From NCBI GenBank assembly GCA_003164715.1, contig PLTZ01000010.1, positions 1 through 64,000 on the forward strand: a stretch of 64,000 nucleotides of DNA. The letters run 5' to 3'. The notes below the pieces were generated by a model. It saw only the letters and a program-made list of their open reading frames with translations, had not been told where the DNA came from and searched no databases. The stretch's first letter is position 1, and every line of letters starts with the position of its first letter. The DNA comes from Opitutaceae bacterium. GTDB taxonomy: Bacteria > Verrucomicrobiota > Verrucomicrobiia > Opitutales > Opitutaceae. The translations under genes were made by a program, and so were the position numbers. Below, one piece after another: positions 35,746 to 45,177 of this stretch.

Positions 35746-36312
35746 TCAACCCTTCGGCCGGAAGACCTTGATGACCGACTCGTTTGCCTCGAGGCGCGGG
35801 CCGCCGATCAGGTCCACGCAGTACGGGATCGCGGGGAAGACGGCCTCCAGGTTCTCGCGGATCGCCTTGGGTCTGCCGGGCAGGTTGACGATGAGGGTCT
35901 TTGAGCGGATCCCCGCGCTCTGGCGCGAAAGGATGGCCGTCGGGACGAACGCAAGGGACGCCGACCGCATGGCCTCGCCGAACCCGGGCAGCATCCTGTC
36001 GCAGACGGCGGCCGTCGCCTCGGGGGTGACGTCCCGCGGCGCGGGCCCGGTCCCGCCCGTCGTCACGATCAGGCAGCATCCCGCCTCGTCGGCCATGCGC
36101 CTGAGCTCGGCCTCGATCTGCGAGCGCTCGTCGGGCACGACCTTGTAGTCGACGTCAAACGGCGTGGACAGCCATTCGAGGAGCAGGGCGACGCACGCCT
36201 TTCCGGGGGTGTCCTCGTAGACGCCGGCGCTCGCCCTGTCGGAGACGTTGATGACCCCGATCCGGACCGCCTTGGCCGCCTGCGGCTCGTGCGCTGGTGC
36301 GGGATCCTTCAC
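35746..36312 (-). CDS. mog: MogA/MoaB-family molybdopterin adenylyltransferase-like protein
   Basis: The 188-residue protein has the MogA fold motifs: IGVINVSDRASAGVYEDTPG, VVPDERSQIEAELRRM, TTGGTGPAPRDVTPEAT and IVNLPGRPKAIRENL. MogA adenylates molybdopterin before molybdenum insertion. The GTG start at 36310-36312 overlaps the stop of the DJ-1/PfpI gene (GTGA). No other molybdopterin gene is adjacent; a MOSC protein is encoded about 12 kb away. Confidence 0.9.
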   Translation of the reverse strand: MKDPAPAHEPQAAKAVRIGVINVSDRASAGVYEDTPGKACVALLLEWLSTPFDVDYKVVPDERSQIEAELRRMADEAGCCLIVTTGGTGPAPRDVTPEATAAVCDRMLPGFGEAMRSASLAFVPTAILSRQSAGIRSKTLIVNLPGRPKAIRENLEAVFPAIPYCVDLIGGPRLEANESVIKVFRPKG

Positions 36313-36962
36313 AGGAGTCCGTTCAGCCGGGCGAAGGGATCCCATCCCTTGTCCTGGTGCCATTCATACTCGGCGCGGTTCGCGACCTCGAGGCTCGTGT
36401 CCCAGTCGGTCAGCCGGGCGATGAGCCCGAGGGCCATGTCCATTCCCGCCGAGACGCCCGACGACGTGAAGAACCTGCCGTCCTCCACCCAGCGGGCCTC
36501 GGCGACCCAGTGGACGGCGGGCCACCTCGACGCGACCATCCTGAACACGCGCTTGTTCGAGGTGGCGCTTCTGCCGTCGAGGAGTCCCGCGCTAGCCAGG
36601 AGGATGCTGCCCGTGCAGACGCTGGCGACGAAGCGGGCCGTCCCGGCCTGCCGCACGAGTTCGGCGAGGAAGGGCGCGTTCGAGAGCTCGCGCCGGGTGC
36701 CCATGCCCCCGGGCACGAGCAGCACGTCCAGGGCGGGTGCGCCCGCAAGGGCCGCATCGGCCACGCACGCCGGGCCCTGGTGGCTCCTCACGGGTCCTGG
36801 CGCCTGCGCGAGCATGAGGATCCTCGCGCGGCCCTCCAGCATGCCGAACATCTCCAGGGGCCCGAACATGTCCAGGAGCTCGAACCCATCAAACAGCACG
36901 GCTCCGACCGTGATCGGGGCTTGGCTTGCACTCACGATCGGGGGCGCCGCCGGCGCCGTCAC
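36309..36962 (-). CDS. DJ-1/PfpI-family protein
   Basis: The 217-residue protein has the flavodoxin-like DJ-1/PfpI core: VGAVLFDGFELLDMFGPLE (with the conserved acid), LLVPGGMGTRRE, and the nucleophile elbow VASVCTGSILLASAGLLDGR with Cys in the expected place, followed by SSGVSAGMDMALGL. This pattern matches the isonitrile-hydratase/ThiJ branch, but the substrate is not predictable. It starts with GTG and overlaps both its neighbours by GTGA. Confidence 0.88.
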   Translation of the reverse strand: MTAPAAPPIVSASQAPITVGAVLFDGFELLDMFGPLEMFGMLEGRARILMLAQAPGPVRSHQGPACVADAALAGAPALDVLLVPGGMGTRRELSNAPFLAELVRQAGTARFVASVCTGSILLASAGLLDGRSATSNKRVFRMVASRWPAVHWVAEARWVEDGRFFTSSGVSAGMDMALGLIARLTDWDTSLEVANRAEYEWHQDKGWDPFARLNGLL

Positions 36963-37504
36963 TTCTTCGGCCGGAGCGTCGAGCCGGACACCGCCGCCAG
37001 CATCGAGGCGAAGTCCGGGCCCTTCTCGTCGTCCGCCGCGACGCTGAAGGCCGCCATCACCTTGTCGTCATACTGCACGATGCCGACGGCGATGACCTTG
37101 AACTCGTCGTGCTTGGAGGGCTTGCCGACCATCGATGCGTCGTTGAACACGCAGTAGCACCCGTAGGCGCCGCCCGGCACGCTCAGCTCGCGGATCACCT
37201 TCTTCTTCTCGACCGACTGCTCGACGAACTGGTCGGAGACGTCGAGCACCTCCTCCTGGATCTTCTCCTTGGAGACGGGCTGCGGGTCCGGGACGAAGGT
37301 GACATTGATGATGCATTTCGCGTTCAGGTCGCCCGGGGGCGACAAGGTCAGGGTGTACCCGCTGTCCGCCACCTTCTGCGAGGAGAGCGTCCAGCCTGCC
37401 GGGGGCGTGACTTGGAAGGTGCCGTAGGGGCCGAGGTCCAGCGGGGCCGCCGAAGCCGCCAGGGGGCACAGGGCGAGGACCGCAAGGGCTGTGAGTCGCT
37501 TCAT
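36959..37504 (-). CDS. Exported protein of unknown function
   Basis: The 181-residue protein has a clear signal peptide (MKRLTALAVLALCPLAASA) and a mature domain beginning PLDLGPYGTFQVTPPAGWTLS, with strands such as YTLTLSPPGDLNAKCIINVTF. Two Cys (CYCVF region) could form a disulfide with the earlier one. No family recognised; it looks like a small periplasmic beta domain. It starts a three-gene overlapping operon with the DJ-1/PfpI and mog genes. Confidence 0.72.
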   Translation of the reverse strand: MKRLTALAVLALCPLAASAAPLDLGPYGTFQVTPPAGWTLSSQKVADSGYTLTLSPPGDLNAKCIINVTFVPDPQPVSKEKIQEEVLDVSDQFVEQSVEKKKVIRELSVPGGAYGCYCVFNDASMVGKPSKHDEFKVIAVGIVQYDDKVMAAFSVAADDEKGPDFASMLAAVSGSTLRPKK

Positions 37505-37620
37505 GGTTGGGTGGGTTCTTGCGGGGCGGTGAGTCGCCCCGTACCTGCTCTAACAAATTGGCGGAGCCCGTGGCAAGGAGGCGTTTGCCCCGGGGCCGCG
37601 GCGCTTAGCGCTGCGCGGGC

Positions 37621-38505
37621 TTAGAGCGCCTCCCATGCGGCCCGGATCGATTCGGGTGATTCGCCGCGGGCCCGCAGGACCCGCAGGCTGAGCGCGTCGT
37701 GGCGCTTGGCCAGGCGCCGGCCGGCCGCGTCCGCCATGAGCGGGCAGTGATGGTAGGCCGGTGCCCGCTCCCCCAGGGCCCGCAGGATCAGGAGCTGGCG
37801 GAAGGTCGACCGCACGAGGTCCTCCCCCCGGACGACCTCGGTGATCCCCATGGCCGCGTCGTCCACGGCGCAGGCCAGCTGGTAGCTCGGGCATCCGTCC
37901 TTGCGCCAGACGGGAAAGTCGCCGAGGTCGCGGCCGGCCACCGCCCGCTGCGGGCCGAGGCGCGTGTCGACGAACTCGAGCACCTCGCCGTCGCGCACAC
38001 GCAGGCGCCAGTTGACCCCGAGCGCGTCACCGAGGGGCGGAAGGGGCGCACCCGGGTCGGGCCGGAACGCCGCCGGATAGACCGGCTCGTCGTCGCCGCC
38101 CCCCTCGTGGGGGGCGCTGGCGGCCTCGATCAAGTCCCGGCGCGACCGCGTGCAGGGGTAGATGAGGCGCGCGCCGTGGAGGCGCTCGAGGGCGGCGCGG
38201 TAGGCCGCGAGCCGCTCGCTCTGGTTGTAGGGGGCGAAGGGGCCTCCGATGTCCGGGCCCTCGTCCCACGCCAGCCCGAGCCACCGCAGGTCCTCGAGCA
38301 TCGCCTGCGCGTAGTCCAGCCGGTAGCGCTGCGCGTCGAGGTCGTCGTTGCGAAGGACGAGGGCGCCCCCCGCCGCCCGCGCCCTTCGGGCGGCGATCCA
38401 GAACGTCCGCGCGTGGCCCAGGTGCAGGTAGCCGGTCGGGGAGGGCGCCAGGCGCCCGCGGTAGGCGGGAGCCGTCGTCAAGGAATTGTGTTCATTTCCG
38501 GTCAA
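37621..38505 (-). CDS. gluQ: Glutamyl-Q tRNA(Asp) synthetase
   Basis: The 294-residue protein is a truncated glutamyl-tRNA synthetase without the anticodon domain. RLAPSPTGYLHLGHARTFW holds the HIGH-type motif and RRLAKRHDAL the KMSKS-like motif. GluQ-RS attaches Glu to queuosine in tRNA-Asp. The zinc-site Cys cluster of some members is reduced to one Cys (YPCTRSRRD). Only TTG codons are available as starts (38503-38505 or 38479-38481), so the exact N-terminus is unsure. It is divergent from the LOG gene. Confidence 0.9.
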   Translation of the reverse strand: MTGNEHNSLTTAPAYRGRLAPSPTGYLHLGHARTFWIAARRARAAGGALVLRNDDLDAQRYRLDYAQAMLEDLRWLGLAWDEGPDIGGPFAPYNQSERLAAYRAALERLHGARLIYPCTRSRRDLIEAASAPHEGGGDDEPVYPAAFRPDPGAPLPPLGDALGVNWRLRVRDGEVLEFVDTRLGPQRAVAGRDLGDFPVWRKDGCPSYQLACAVDDAAMGITEVVRGEDLVRSTFRQLLILRALGERAPAYHHCPLMADAAGRRLAKRHDALSLRVLRARGESPESIRAAWEAL

Positions 38506-38534
38506 GGAACCGCATCGTGGCAGTCCTACCCGTC

Positions 38535-39116
38535 ATGGCAAAGCTCCTGTGCGTCTACTGCGGCTCGTCAAAGAAGCTCGACCCCAAGTACTATTCCGCG
38601 GCCGAGGAGGTCGGCCGGGCGCTGGTCGAGAGGGGCTGGGGCCTGGTCTACGGGGGCGGCAACGTCGGGATGATGCACTCGGTCGCGCTGTCCGTCAAAA
38701 AAGCCGGAGGCTACGTGGTCGGGGTGATCCCGGACTTCATGAAGGTCCGCGAGCTCGCCTACGAGGGGGCCGACGAGCTCATCACCGTCGCAACGATGCG
38801 CGAGCGCAAGCGCGTCATGGAGGAGCGGGCGAGCGCGTTCCTGGCCCTGCCGGGCGGGATCGGCACGCTCGAGGAGCTCGCCGAGATCATGACCCTGCGC
38901 TACATCAACCGGACCGACAAGCCGGTCATCATCTTCAACCAGGAGGGCTACTACGACGACCTGCTGCGGTTCTTCGACCGCATGGCCCGGGAGCGGTTCA
39001 AGTCCCCGGGGCTGCAGGCGCTGTTCCGCGTCGCCGTCCGGGTCCCCGAGATCTGGCCGCTGCTCGAAGCGCCGGACGCGTTCGAGTCGGATGCGCTCTG
39101 GAGGGAGTCCCGCTGA
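38535..39116 (+). CDS. LOG-family protein (TIGR00730)
   Basis: The 193-residue protein shows the LOG pattern: LCVYCGSSKKLDPKY at the start, LVYGGGNVGMM, MRERKRVME, and LPGGIGTLEEL. These match nucleoside-monophosphate phosphoribohydrolases (cytokinin-activating LOG proteins), which release a free base from AMP-like nucleotides; bacterial roles vary. The ATG at 38535 is used. The Nudix gene follows four bases later and may be co-transcribed. Confidence 0.9.
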   Translation: MAKLLCVYCGSSKKLDPKYYSAAEEVGRALVERGWGLVYGGGNVGMMHSVALSVKKAGGYVVGVIPDFMKVRELAYEGADELITVATMRERKRVMEERASAFLALPGGIGTLEELAEIMTLRYINRTDKPVIIFNQEGYYDDLLRFFDRMARERFKSPGLQALFRVAVRVPEIWPLLEAPDAFESDALWRESR

Positions 39117-39120
39117 GGCG

Positions 39121-39702
39121 ATGCATCGGTCGGGAGCGCTGAAACTGCTGGCGGCCCACAGGGCACTCGCGCTCCCGAGCGAGGAGGCGGTCTGCGTCGA
39201 CAAGACGATCGCCTTCATCAAGGAGCACCCGGACTGCCTCCTGCGCACGTGCCTGCCCGGCCACCTCACGGGGTCGGCCTGGATCCTGAGCCCGGACCGC
39301 CGCAGGACGCTCCTCACGCACCACGGCAAGCTCGGCAAGTGGCTCCAGCTCGGCGGGCACGCGGACGGCGACCCCGACCTCCTCGCGGTGGCGTTGCGGG
39401 AGGCGCGGGAGGAGAGCGGGCTTTCCCGGTTCAGGGTCGTCGACGAGCGGCTCTTCGACGTCGACCGCCACTGGATCCCGGCCCGCGGGGCCGAGCCCGG
39501 GCACTGGCACCACGACCTGCGGTTCATGCTCGAGGCCGACCCGTCGGAGCCGCTGACGCTGTCCCACGAGTCGAGGGAGCTGGCCTGGGTCGACGTGGCG
39601 GCGGTCCCGGCGCTCAACCCCGAGGAGTCGATGGCGCGGATGGTGCGCAAGACCCTCGGCGTCCCCATACCTCCGAGGCCGTGGACAGGTATCCCGCCTT
39701 GA
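39121..39702 (+). CDS. Nudix hydrolase
   Basis: The 193-residue protein has a Nudix box around LQLGGHADGDPDLLAVAL followed by REAREESGL. The REUXEEXGU core is intact; the first Glu position of the classic box is Pro here, as in a GGHADGD-type subgroup I recall. Nudix enzymes cleave nucleoside diphosphates linked to another group. The substrate is not predictable. It follows the LOG gene closely, so the two may act on nucleotides together. Confidence 0.9.
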   Translation: MHRSGALKLLAAHRALALPSEEAVCVDKTIAFIKEHPDCLLRTCLPGHLTGSAWILSPDRRRTLLTHHGKLGKWLQLGGHADGDPDLLAVALREAREESGLSRFRVVDERLFDVDRHWIPARGAEPGHWHHDLRFMLEADPSEPLTLSHESRELAWVDVAAVPALNPEESMARMVRKTLGVPIPPRPWTGIPP

Positions 39703-39939
39703 GCGCCCAGTCGCCTCGCGGCGCGGGATTTCGCGGCGCTCCTTCACCGGCTGCCTGAAGGGCCAAAGGTTGTGTCCAGGAAGGGCCGTGCAGCCTCAAG
39801 GAGGCGAGCCAGGGAGAGGAGGATGCTTTGCTTGGTGGTCATCGGTTCGGCGGATCGATGCGGCGCCGCGCCGACGCTGTCGCACGCCAATTCTCGCGGA
39901 ACACGCGGACCCGCGCGTTGTCAAGACTCCTGCGCTTCC

Positions 39940-41040
39940 GTGCCCATTCTACCCCACACCACTGGCCGGGCGAGCGCTGCGGTCCTGATAGGCGCGTTCG
40001 CGCTTGCTCGGGCGTGGGCCCAGGCGCCCGCCGACGCGCCCGCGGCGCAGGCTCCGGACGGAATCCGGCCCGCGCAAGTCTGGAGCACCGACTACCCGGT
40101 CCTTGTCCTGGGAGACACCGAGGCGATCCTTTCCTCCCTGGTCCATTGGGGCGAGGGTGAGTGGCTGGACGCCGCGGAGGCGGTCGCCGCCGTGGGGGCC
40201 ACCGCCGCGTTCGACCGCACGATACGCACCCATGTGCAGGCAGATCGAACGGCCGGCGAGGACCGGTTCATGAGGCAGTGGCAGGAGTTTGGGAGCTATT
40301 ACGCGTTTGGCGCTCTGGCGGCGTTTGACGCCTGGGGCGAGCTAGGCGGCAACGTCCGGGCGAAAAACACGGCGATGGACGGGATTGCGGCGAGCATCAT
40401 CGCTGGGAGCCTGATCACGCCGGCGCTCAAGGTCATCGTCGGCCGCGAGCGGCCGAGCACCACCTCGGCGACGTTCCGGTTCAAGCCGTTCAGTACGAAC
40501 TCCTCATTTCCCTCCGGTCATGCGACCGAGGCGTTCGCCGTCGCGACGGCCATTGCCGAGAACTACCCGGCCTGGTGGGTCCAGGGACTGGCCTACGGAA
40601 CCGCGTGCCTGGTCGGGTATGCGCGGATCGAGCAGAACGCGCATTTCGCGAGCGACGTGGTGGCGGGATCCCTGGTCGGTTGGTCGGTGGCCCGGGGCGT
40701 GGTGCACCGTAATGACGGGCCGCCCGATCCGAAAAGGCTCACCTGGACCCCCTATGCCAGCTCGAGGGGGATCGGGGTCGTGTTCTTCAGAGCTTCTAGG
40801 AAGCGGAGCCGCGCGCTCACTTCGCCGGAGGCCGCCAGAGGTAGATCGCCTCGGCCTTCGGTATCCATCCGGTCTGCCCGTTCGGGAACGACAGGCGGAC
40901 CCAGCCGAGGAACGTCTTGTCCGCGATGGCCGAGGAGCCTGCGGCGAGCGTCGTGGTCTTCTGCGAGACGTCGGCCTCGGTGGGTATCGACCGGAGGATC
41001 CCCGGCCGCCAGACGACCACCACGCGGGTGTCGGCCGTGA
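39940..41040 (+). CDS. PAP2-family phosphatase, C-terminus running antisense into batD
   Basis: The PAP2 signature is clear: KVIVGRERPS, SFPSGHATEAF and ARIEQNAHFASDVVAGS give the Lys/Arg, Ser-Gly-His and Arg/His residues of membrane phosphatidic-acid-type phosphatases. A GTG at 39940 starts a good signal peptide (VPILPHTTGRASAAVLIGAF); ATG at 39823 is an alternative. After LTWTPYASSRGIGVVFFRAS the frame loses protein-like quality and overlaps the end of batD for 224 bases. A stop codon in another frame at 40797-40799 suggests a recent frameshift removed the normal end. Confidence 0.75.
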   Translation: MPILPHTTGRASAAVLIGAFALARAWAQAPADAPAAQAPDGIRPAQVWSTDYPVLVLGDTEAILSSLVHWGEGEWLDAAEAVAAVGATAAFDRTIRTHVQADRTAGEDRFMRQWQEFGSYYAFGALAAFDAWGELGGNVRAKNTAMDGIAASIIAGSLITPALKVIVGRERPSTTSATFRFKPFSTNSSFPSGHATEAFAVATAIAENYPAWWVQGLAYGTACLVGYARIEQNAHFASDVVAGSLVGWSVARGVVHRNDGPPDPKRLTWTPYASSRGIGVVFFRASRKRSRALTSPEAARGRSPRPSVSIRSARSGTTGGPSRGTSCPRWPRSLRRASWSSARRRPRWVSTGGSPAARRPPRGCRP

Positions 41041-43321
41041 TTCCGTAAGCGCGGTAGGCCACGAGCGACGCCCCGGCGGCCAGGAGGGCCGCCGCGAGCA
41101 GGCAGACCGACGCCGGCACGGCCCACGCCCTGGGCAGGAGCCCGTGGAGCGCGCAGAGCAGGAGCGCGAGGGCCGCTGCGGCGAGGGCGGCCGAGGCCAC
41201 CCCGGCCCGCTGCCAGTCTCCGGGGGAAAGAAGCCTCGCCAGGGACTCCACGGGGCCCCGCTGCAGGAGCGTGTCCAAGGGCTCCGGCACGAACCCGGCC
41301 TTGTCGCAGGCAAGCGCCACCTGGCGGCGGGCCTCGGGGCTCGAGGGGTTCTGGATGAACGCGGCCGACGCCTGGGCGGCAGCCTCGCCCCAGCGGTCCT
41401 GCTGCGCCAGCGCGAGGGAGAGGTTGTGACGGGCCGCCCAGTCGGCCGGGCTGGCCGCGACGGCCTCCGCCCACGCCTTCTCGGCGGCGGCGAAGTCCCC
41501 GCTCCGGTAGGCGGCCGCGGGGTCCGCGGCGCAGAGCCGGGACGCCCCGAGCGCGACCGCGAGCGCAAGCGCGGGCACCAGGTTGCGCGGCAGAAGGAGG
41601 CGGGCCCCGTTGAAGCCGGGCAGCGTCTTCGCCGCGAACGCCGCCTGCGCCCGCGCGATCCAGTCCGCCGGCAGGACGCAGTCCAAGCTGTACAGGAACC
41701 GGTCGGCCTCGGTCCACAGCTCGGCCCACGCCGGGTCGGCGAGCGCCGAGGCAGGCGGCGCAGCGTGCTCGATCCCCCAGAGGACGGCGCAGTCGCGCTG
41801 CCAGGCCAGCAGGAGGGGCACCTTGCCGGCGGCCGGCGCGGACCTTAGGGCCGCGAGTGTCGCACCGAGGCGCCGTCGGGCCTCGCGCCGGGGCCTCAGG
41901 GGGTCCGTCGCGCGGGCGCTGCGGTAGGCGAGCGCGGCCCAGAGGACGGCAAGGAGCGCGAACGGTGCCGCGCACGCCGCGGCGACCGTGCGCAGGCGAA
42001 GCGGCAGGTTCGCGGACCGCGCGCCGGGGACGGGGTCGCCGAGCGCGCCTGTCGGCGCCTCCGGCGCCCGGGTCTCCGACTTCGGGGCCTCCGCGGAGAT
42101 CCTCGGCACGCCCGGGGAGGCCGCCGTCTGGTCCTGGGCGGGCGGGGCCGCCAAGGGCGCCGCCTCCACGCTCACGGTGGCGCCCGGCGCCGAGAGGGTC
42201 CGGTAGGCGCCGCTCTGTGGATCGAAGTAGGTGAAGGCGAGGGCGGGCAGGTCGTAGCTTCCCGCCCGCGTCGGCATGAGGACCACGTCCTCGGCGAGCG
42301 TCCCGTCGAAGAGCTTCCCGGGCGGCTGCGTGCGCTTGGGCTTGGGCTGGATGACCTGGAAATCCGCGGGAGCCTCCCGCGAGGGAAGGCCGCGGATCTC
42401 CGGCCAGTTGCCGGACCCAGTGAGCTCGATCGTCCACGTGACCGGCTCTCCGGTCTTCACCTGGAGCGGCACGACCCTCGAGGAGATCCTGAATTGGCCG
42501 ACGGCGCCCGTGAATCCCGAGGGGGCGGGCGGCAGGGGCCGCACGTCGATCGACACGGGGGAGTCGGGCACGGCGAACTGCTGGTACTGGCGCTGCTGGA
42601 AGAACCCGAAGCCCGACACCCCGACGCTCAGGTTGATCAGCTGGCTCGTGGGGTTGAGTCTCAGGCGGCCGGCCGTCGGCGCCATCGCCCGCGTGTGGTA
42701 GGCCAGGCCGGTGCGCCCCTCGGCGCCGTGGGAATCGAACGGCTCGGGCTGCGACCAGTCCTCGGCGACCAGCGGGCTTGGTTCCCACTCGAACGTCCCG
42801 CGGCCCCAGCTCGGGTAGTAGCCGGTCGCGACGTCGATGGTGTAGCGCAGGTCGAAGACCTCCCCCGCCCACACGCTGTCGGGGTTGGGCCAGAGCTTGG
42901 CGGAGGCTGCCTCGCTCAGCGAGATGCCCGCCGAGCCGACCGTTGCGCCGGAGGCATTGTAATGGGCGGCCGGCACCCGGACCTTGCCCTTGTTCGTGCC
43001 GACCAAGAACTCCGGGAGGTTGACCTGCTGCGGCTTGGAGAGGAGGACAGCGTAGGTCACCGACACGCTGCGCGTGAACGTGCCGTTGATGATCGAGAGG
43101 TTGCTCGACTGGCCCTGGTAGTCTAGCCGCAGGCCGTCCACCTTGGGCGGGACGGGGGTGTCGTCGGGCGTGCAGTCCTCAAAGACCAGCTGCAGGGTGG
43201 ACACCTCGCCCACGGGAAGGGATCCGCCGGGCGGATCCCAGCGGGCCGACTGGCCGCGCGCGCCCGGCGCCGCCGCGAGCGCTGCGGCCAGGAGGAATGG
43301 GGTTGCGGATATCCGGGGCAT
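40817..43321 (-). CDS. BatD-like protein fused to a BatE-like TPR/SH3 region
   Basis: The 834-residue protein has a signal peptide (MPRISATPFLLAAALAAAPG), then beta-rich BatD-type repeats (about 20-400; VSVTYAVLLSKP, PVTWTIELTGSG), a membrane helix near 450, and a second part with a BatE-like TPR pair (AAAYRSGDFAAAEKAWAEAV) and a C-terminal SH3-like domain (KTFLGWVRLSFPNGQTGWIP). In Bacteroides BatD and BatE are separate; here they appear fused. The ATG at 43319-43321 is preferred to an upstream TTG. Last gene of the bat operon. Confidence 0.85.
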   Translation of the reverse strand: MPRISATPFLLAAALAAAPGARGQSARWDPPGGSLPVGEVSTLQLVFEDCTPDDTPVPPKVDGLRLDYQGQSSNLSIINGTFTRSVSVTYAVLLSKPQQVNLPEFLVGTNKGKVRVPAAHYNASGATVGSAGISLSEAASAKLWPNPDSVWAGEVFDLRYTIDVATGYYPSWGRGTFEWEPSPLVAEDWSQPEPFDSHGAEGRTGLAYHTRAMAPTAGRLRLNPTSQLINLSVGVSGFGFFQQRQYQQFAVPDSPVSIDVRPLPPAPSGFTGAVGQFRISSRVVPLQVKTGEPVTWTIELTGSGNWPEIRGLPSREAPADFQVIQPKPKRTQPPGKLFDGTLAEDVVLMPTRAGSYDLPALAFTYFDPQSGAYRTLSAPGATVSVEAAPLAAPPAQDQTAASPGVPRISAEAPKSETRAPEAPTGALGDPVPGARSANLPLRLRTVAAACAAPFALLAVLWAALAYRSARATDPLRPRREARRRLGATLAALRSAPAAGKVPLLLAWQRDCAVLWGIEHAAPPASALADPAWAELWTEADRFLYSLDCVLPADWIARAQAAFAAKTLPGFNGARLLLPRNLVPALALAVALGASRLCAADPAAAYRSGDFAAAEKAWAEAVAASPADWAARHNLSLALAQQDRWGEAAAQASAAFIQNPSSPEARRQVALACDKAGFVPEPLDTLLQRGPVESLARLLSPGDWQRAGVASAALAAAALALLLCALHGLLPRAWAVPASVCLLAAALLAAGASLVAYRAYGITADTRVVVVWRPGILRSIPTEADVSQKTTTLAAGSSAIADKTFLGWVRLSFPNGQTGWIPKAEAIYLWRPPAK

Positions 43322-43326
43322 GACGT

Positions 43327-45177
43327 TCACCAATTCTTGCCGTTGTTTGTCGGCGTGGGCATCGGCTCGCCCTTGCGGAGCAGGTCGAACAGCTCAGCCG
43401 GAGAATCCTGGTTCTTCACCTGCTCGAGCTTCTCGAGCGGCACGGCCAGCTCGGGGTTGTCCGTGGCGGGGTCGTGGGGCTGGTCCTTGCGCACGCCGCC
43501 GACCTTCTGCATGGCCTGCTGGGGCTCACGCGCGCCGGGGGGCGTTGGGGTCGGGGTCGGCCCCGCCATGTCCCCGAACGCGCTCGGCTGCTCCTCGCCC
43601 TTGCGCTCCTCGGGCTTTTGCTGCTGCTGTTGGCTGGAGGAGCTGCGGGACGGATCCTGTTTGCCCGACTGCTGCGGGTTCTCCTTCTGGTCCTTGCTCT
43701 GGCCTTGTTGCTGGTCCTGCTTCTGATCCTGGTTCTGTTGTTTGTCCTGGTTCTGCGGGTTGTCCTGTTTCTGCTGCTGTTGCTGCTGCTGTTCGTCCTC
43801 CTTCTTCAGGAGGTCCTCGAGCTCCGACTTCAGGCGGGGCCAGTCGGTGGCCTTCGGGTCGGAGGCCGAGCCGAGCTCGACGGCTCGAAGCGCATCGCGG
43901 ACGGGGCCTTCGGGCACGGGCTTGCCCGACGACTTGACGTGCTGGCCCCAGGTGACCGACTCCTGCCCGAGCTCGGCCCAGTCCTGCGGGCTGCAGCGAT
44001 CCTGCGCCGAGAGGCGGGCCACGATCTTCGAGAGCAAGGCGACCGGGTCCGGAGCGGTGGCGTCCGCGGCCCAGGCGCGGGCGGCGAAGAGCAGGGCCAG
44101 GGCCGCGCAGACGGCCGTCGCGGCCGCGGCGGGCGCCCTCGGTCGCGCCGGGACGGAGAGGCGGATCGCCCGCGACTTCGGGCGCACGGGGAATTCGAGC
44201 CAGAAGCTCGCGACCAGGCAGGCGAGCGCCTGGGCGAGCGCCCACTGGAAGCGCTCGGCGTACCGGACGCTGTTGCGCTCGACGAAGCGGCCCTTTCGGC
44301 CCTCGTCCACCGTCGAGGCGATGACCTTCGACAGGTCCACCCACTCGCTCGCGTCGCGGTAGACGCCGTGGGTGGCCTCCGCGAGCTCGCGCAGCGTGCC
44401 GCTCTCCAGCTTGGACATGACGACGGCGCCCCGCTCGTCCTTCATGAATCCCCCGGCGCCGTCCGGGATCATCGCCCCGGCGGCCGTGCCGACCCCGAGG
44501 CCGATCACCCGGATGCCGCGCTTGGAAAGCTCGGGGACCTGGTCCCTCCAGTCGTCGTCGGTGGCCTCGCCGTCGCTAAGGATGATGAGGAAGCGGTCGG
44601 CCGCCGAGGCGCTTCCGAAGGCCTCGACGGATGCGTCGATCAGCTGCCGGTAGTTCGTCCCGCCCTGCGGAAGGTAGTCCGGGCCGAGCACCGGAAGGAA
44701 CTCCCTGAGGATCTCGTAGTCGGCGCTGGCCGGGGCCTGTAGGAACGCGGTCCCTGAGAACACGATCAGCCCCACGCGTTCGCCCTTTAGCCGGTCGAGC
44801 AGGGCCTCGATCAGGAGCTTCGAGCGCTCGAGGCGCGAGGGCTTCACGTCGGGCGACAGCATCGAGCGCGAGAGGTCGAGCGCGATCACGATGTCCCGGG
44901 ACTGGTCGAACACGGGCTCGTCGAGGCGGCCCCACTGCGGCCGGGCCAGGGCGACGATGGACAGGGCGATTCCCGCGCACAGCAGGTAGCGGCGCCGGGT
45001 CGCGGGCCCCTTGGCGGGCCCGTCCTCGGAGAGGCTCACCGACCTCAGTCCGGCCTCGGCGCGCAGGATCTTCGGATGATGGAACTGCCCGAGCCTGCGT
45101 GTGCGCGCGATCTCCCACACTAGGAGGGCGGCCGGCAGGGCGAGAAGCCAGAGGAGGTGGGGCAGGGCGAAGGTCAT
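43327..45177 (-). CDS. BatB-type von Willebrand A protein with a Gln-rich BatC-like tail
   Basis: The 616-residue protein has two early membrane helices (about 5-22, 62-80) and a VWA domain with the MIDAS site DLSRS at 101-105, the T in GGTNY, and LSDGEATD. A third membrane segment near 300-320 precedes a region starting DATAPDPVALL (about 365-440), similar to BatC. The tail (about 450-530) is very Gln/Lys/Asp-rich, from repeated CAG/CAA-type codons. The ATG overlaps the stop of batA (ATGA). Confidence 0.88.
   Translation of the reverse strand: MTFALPHLLWLLALPAALLVWEIARTRRLGQFHHPKILRAEAGLRSVSLSEDGPAKGPATRRRYLLCAGIALSIVALARPQWGRLDEPVFDQSRDIVIALDLSRSMLSPDVKPSRLERSKLLIEALLDRLKGERVGLIVFSGTAFLQAPASADYEILREFLPVLGPDYLPQGGTNYRQLIDASVEAFGSASAADRFLIILSDGEATDDDWRDQVPELSKRGIRVIGLGVGTAAGAMIPDGAGGFMKDERGAVVMSKLESGTLRELAEATHGVYRDASEWVDLSKVIASTVDEGRKGRFVERNSVRYAERFQWALAQALACLVASFWLEFPVRPKSRAIRLSVPARPRAPAAAATAVCAALALLFAARAWAADATAPDPVALLSKIVARLSAQDRCSPQDWAELGQESVTWGQHVKSSGKPVPEGPVRDALRAVELGSASDPKATDWPRLKSELEDLLKKEDEQQQQQQQKQDNPQNQDKQQNQDQKQDQQQGQSKDQKENPQQSGKQDPSRSSSSQQQQQKPEERKGEEQPSAFGDMAGPTPTPTPPGAREPQQAMQKVGGVRKDQPHDPATDNPELAVPLEKLEQVKNQDSPAELFDLLRKGEPMPTPTNNGKNW

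Noticed and set aside
43720-43800. Dense CTG/TTG-type trinucleotide repeats
   Set aside because: On the coding strand they are CAG/CAA codons for the Gln-rich linker of the batB-like gene, not an independent repeat element.
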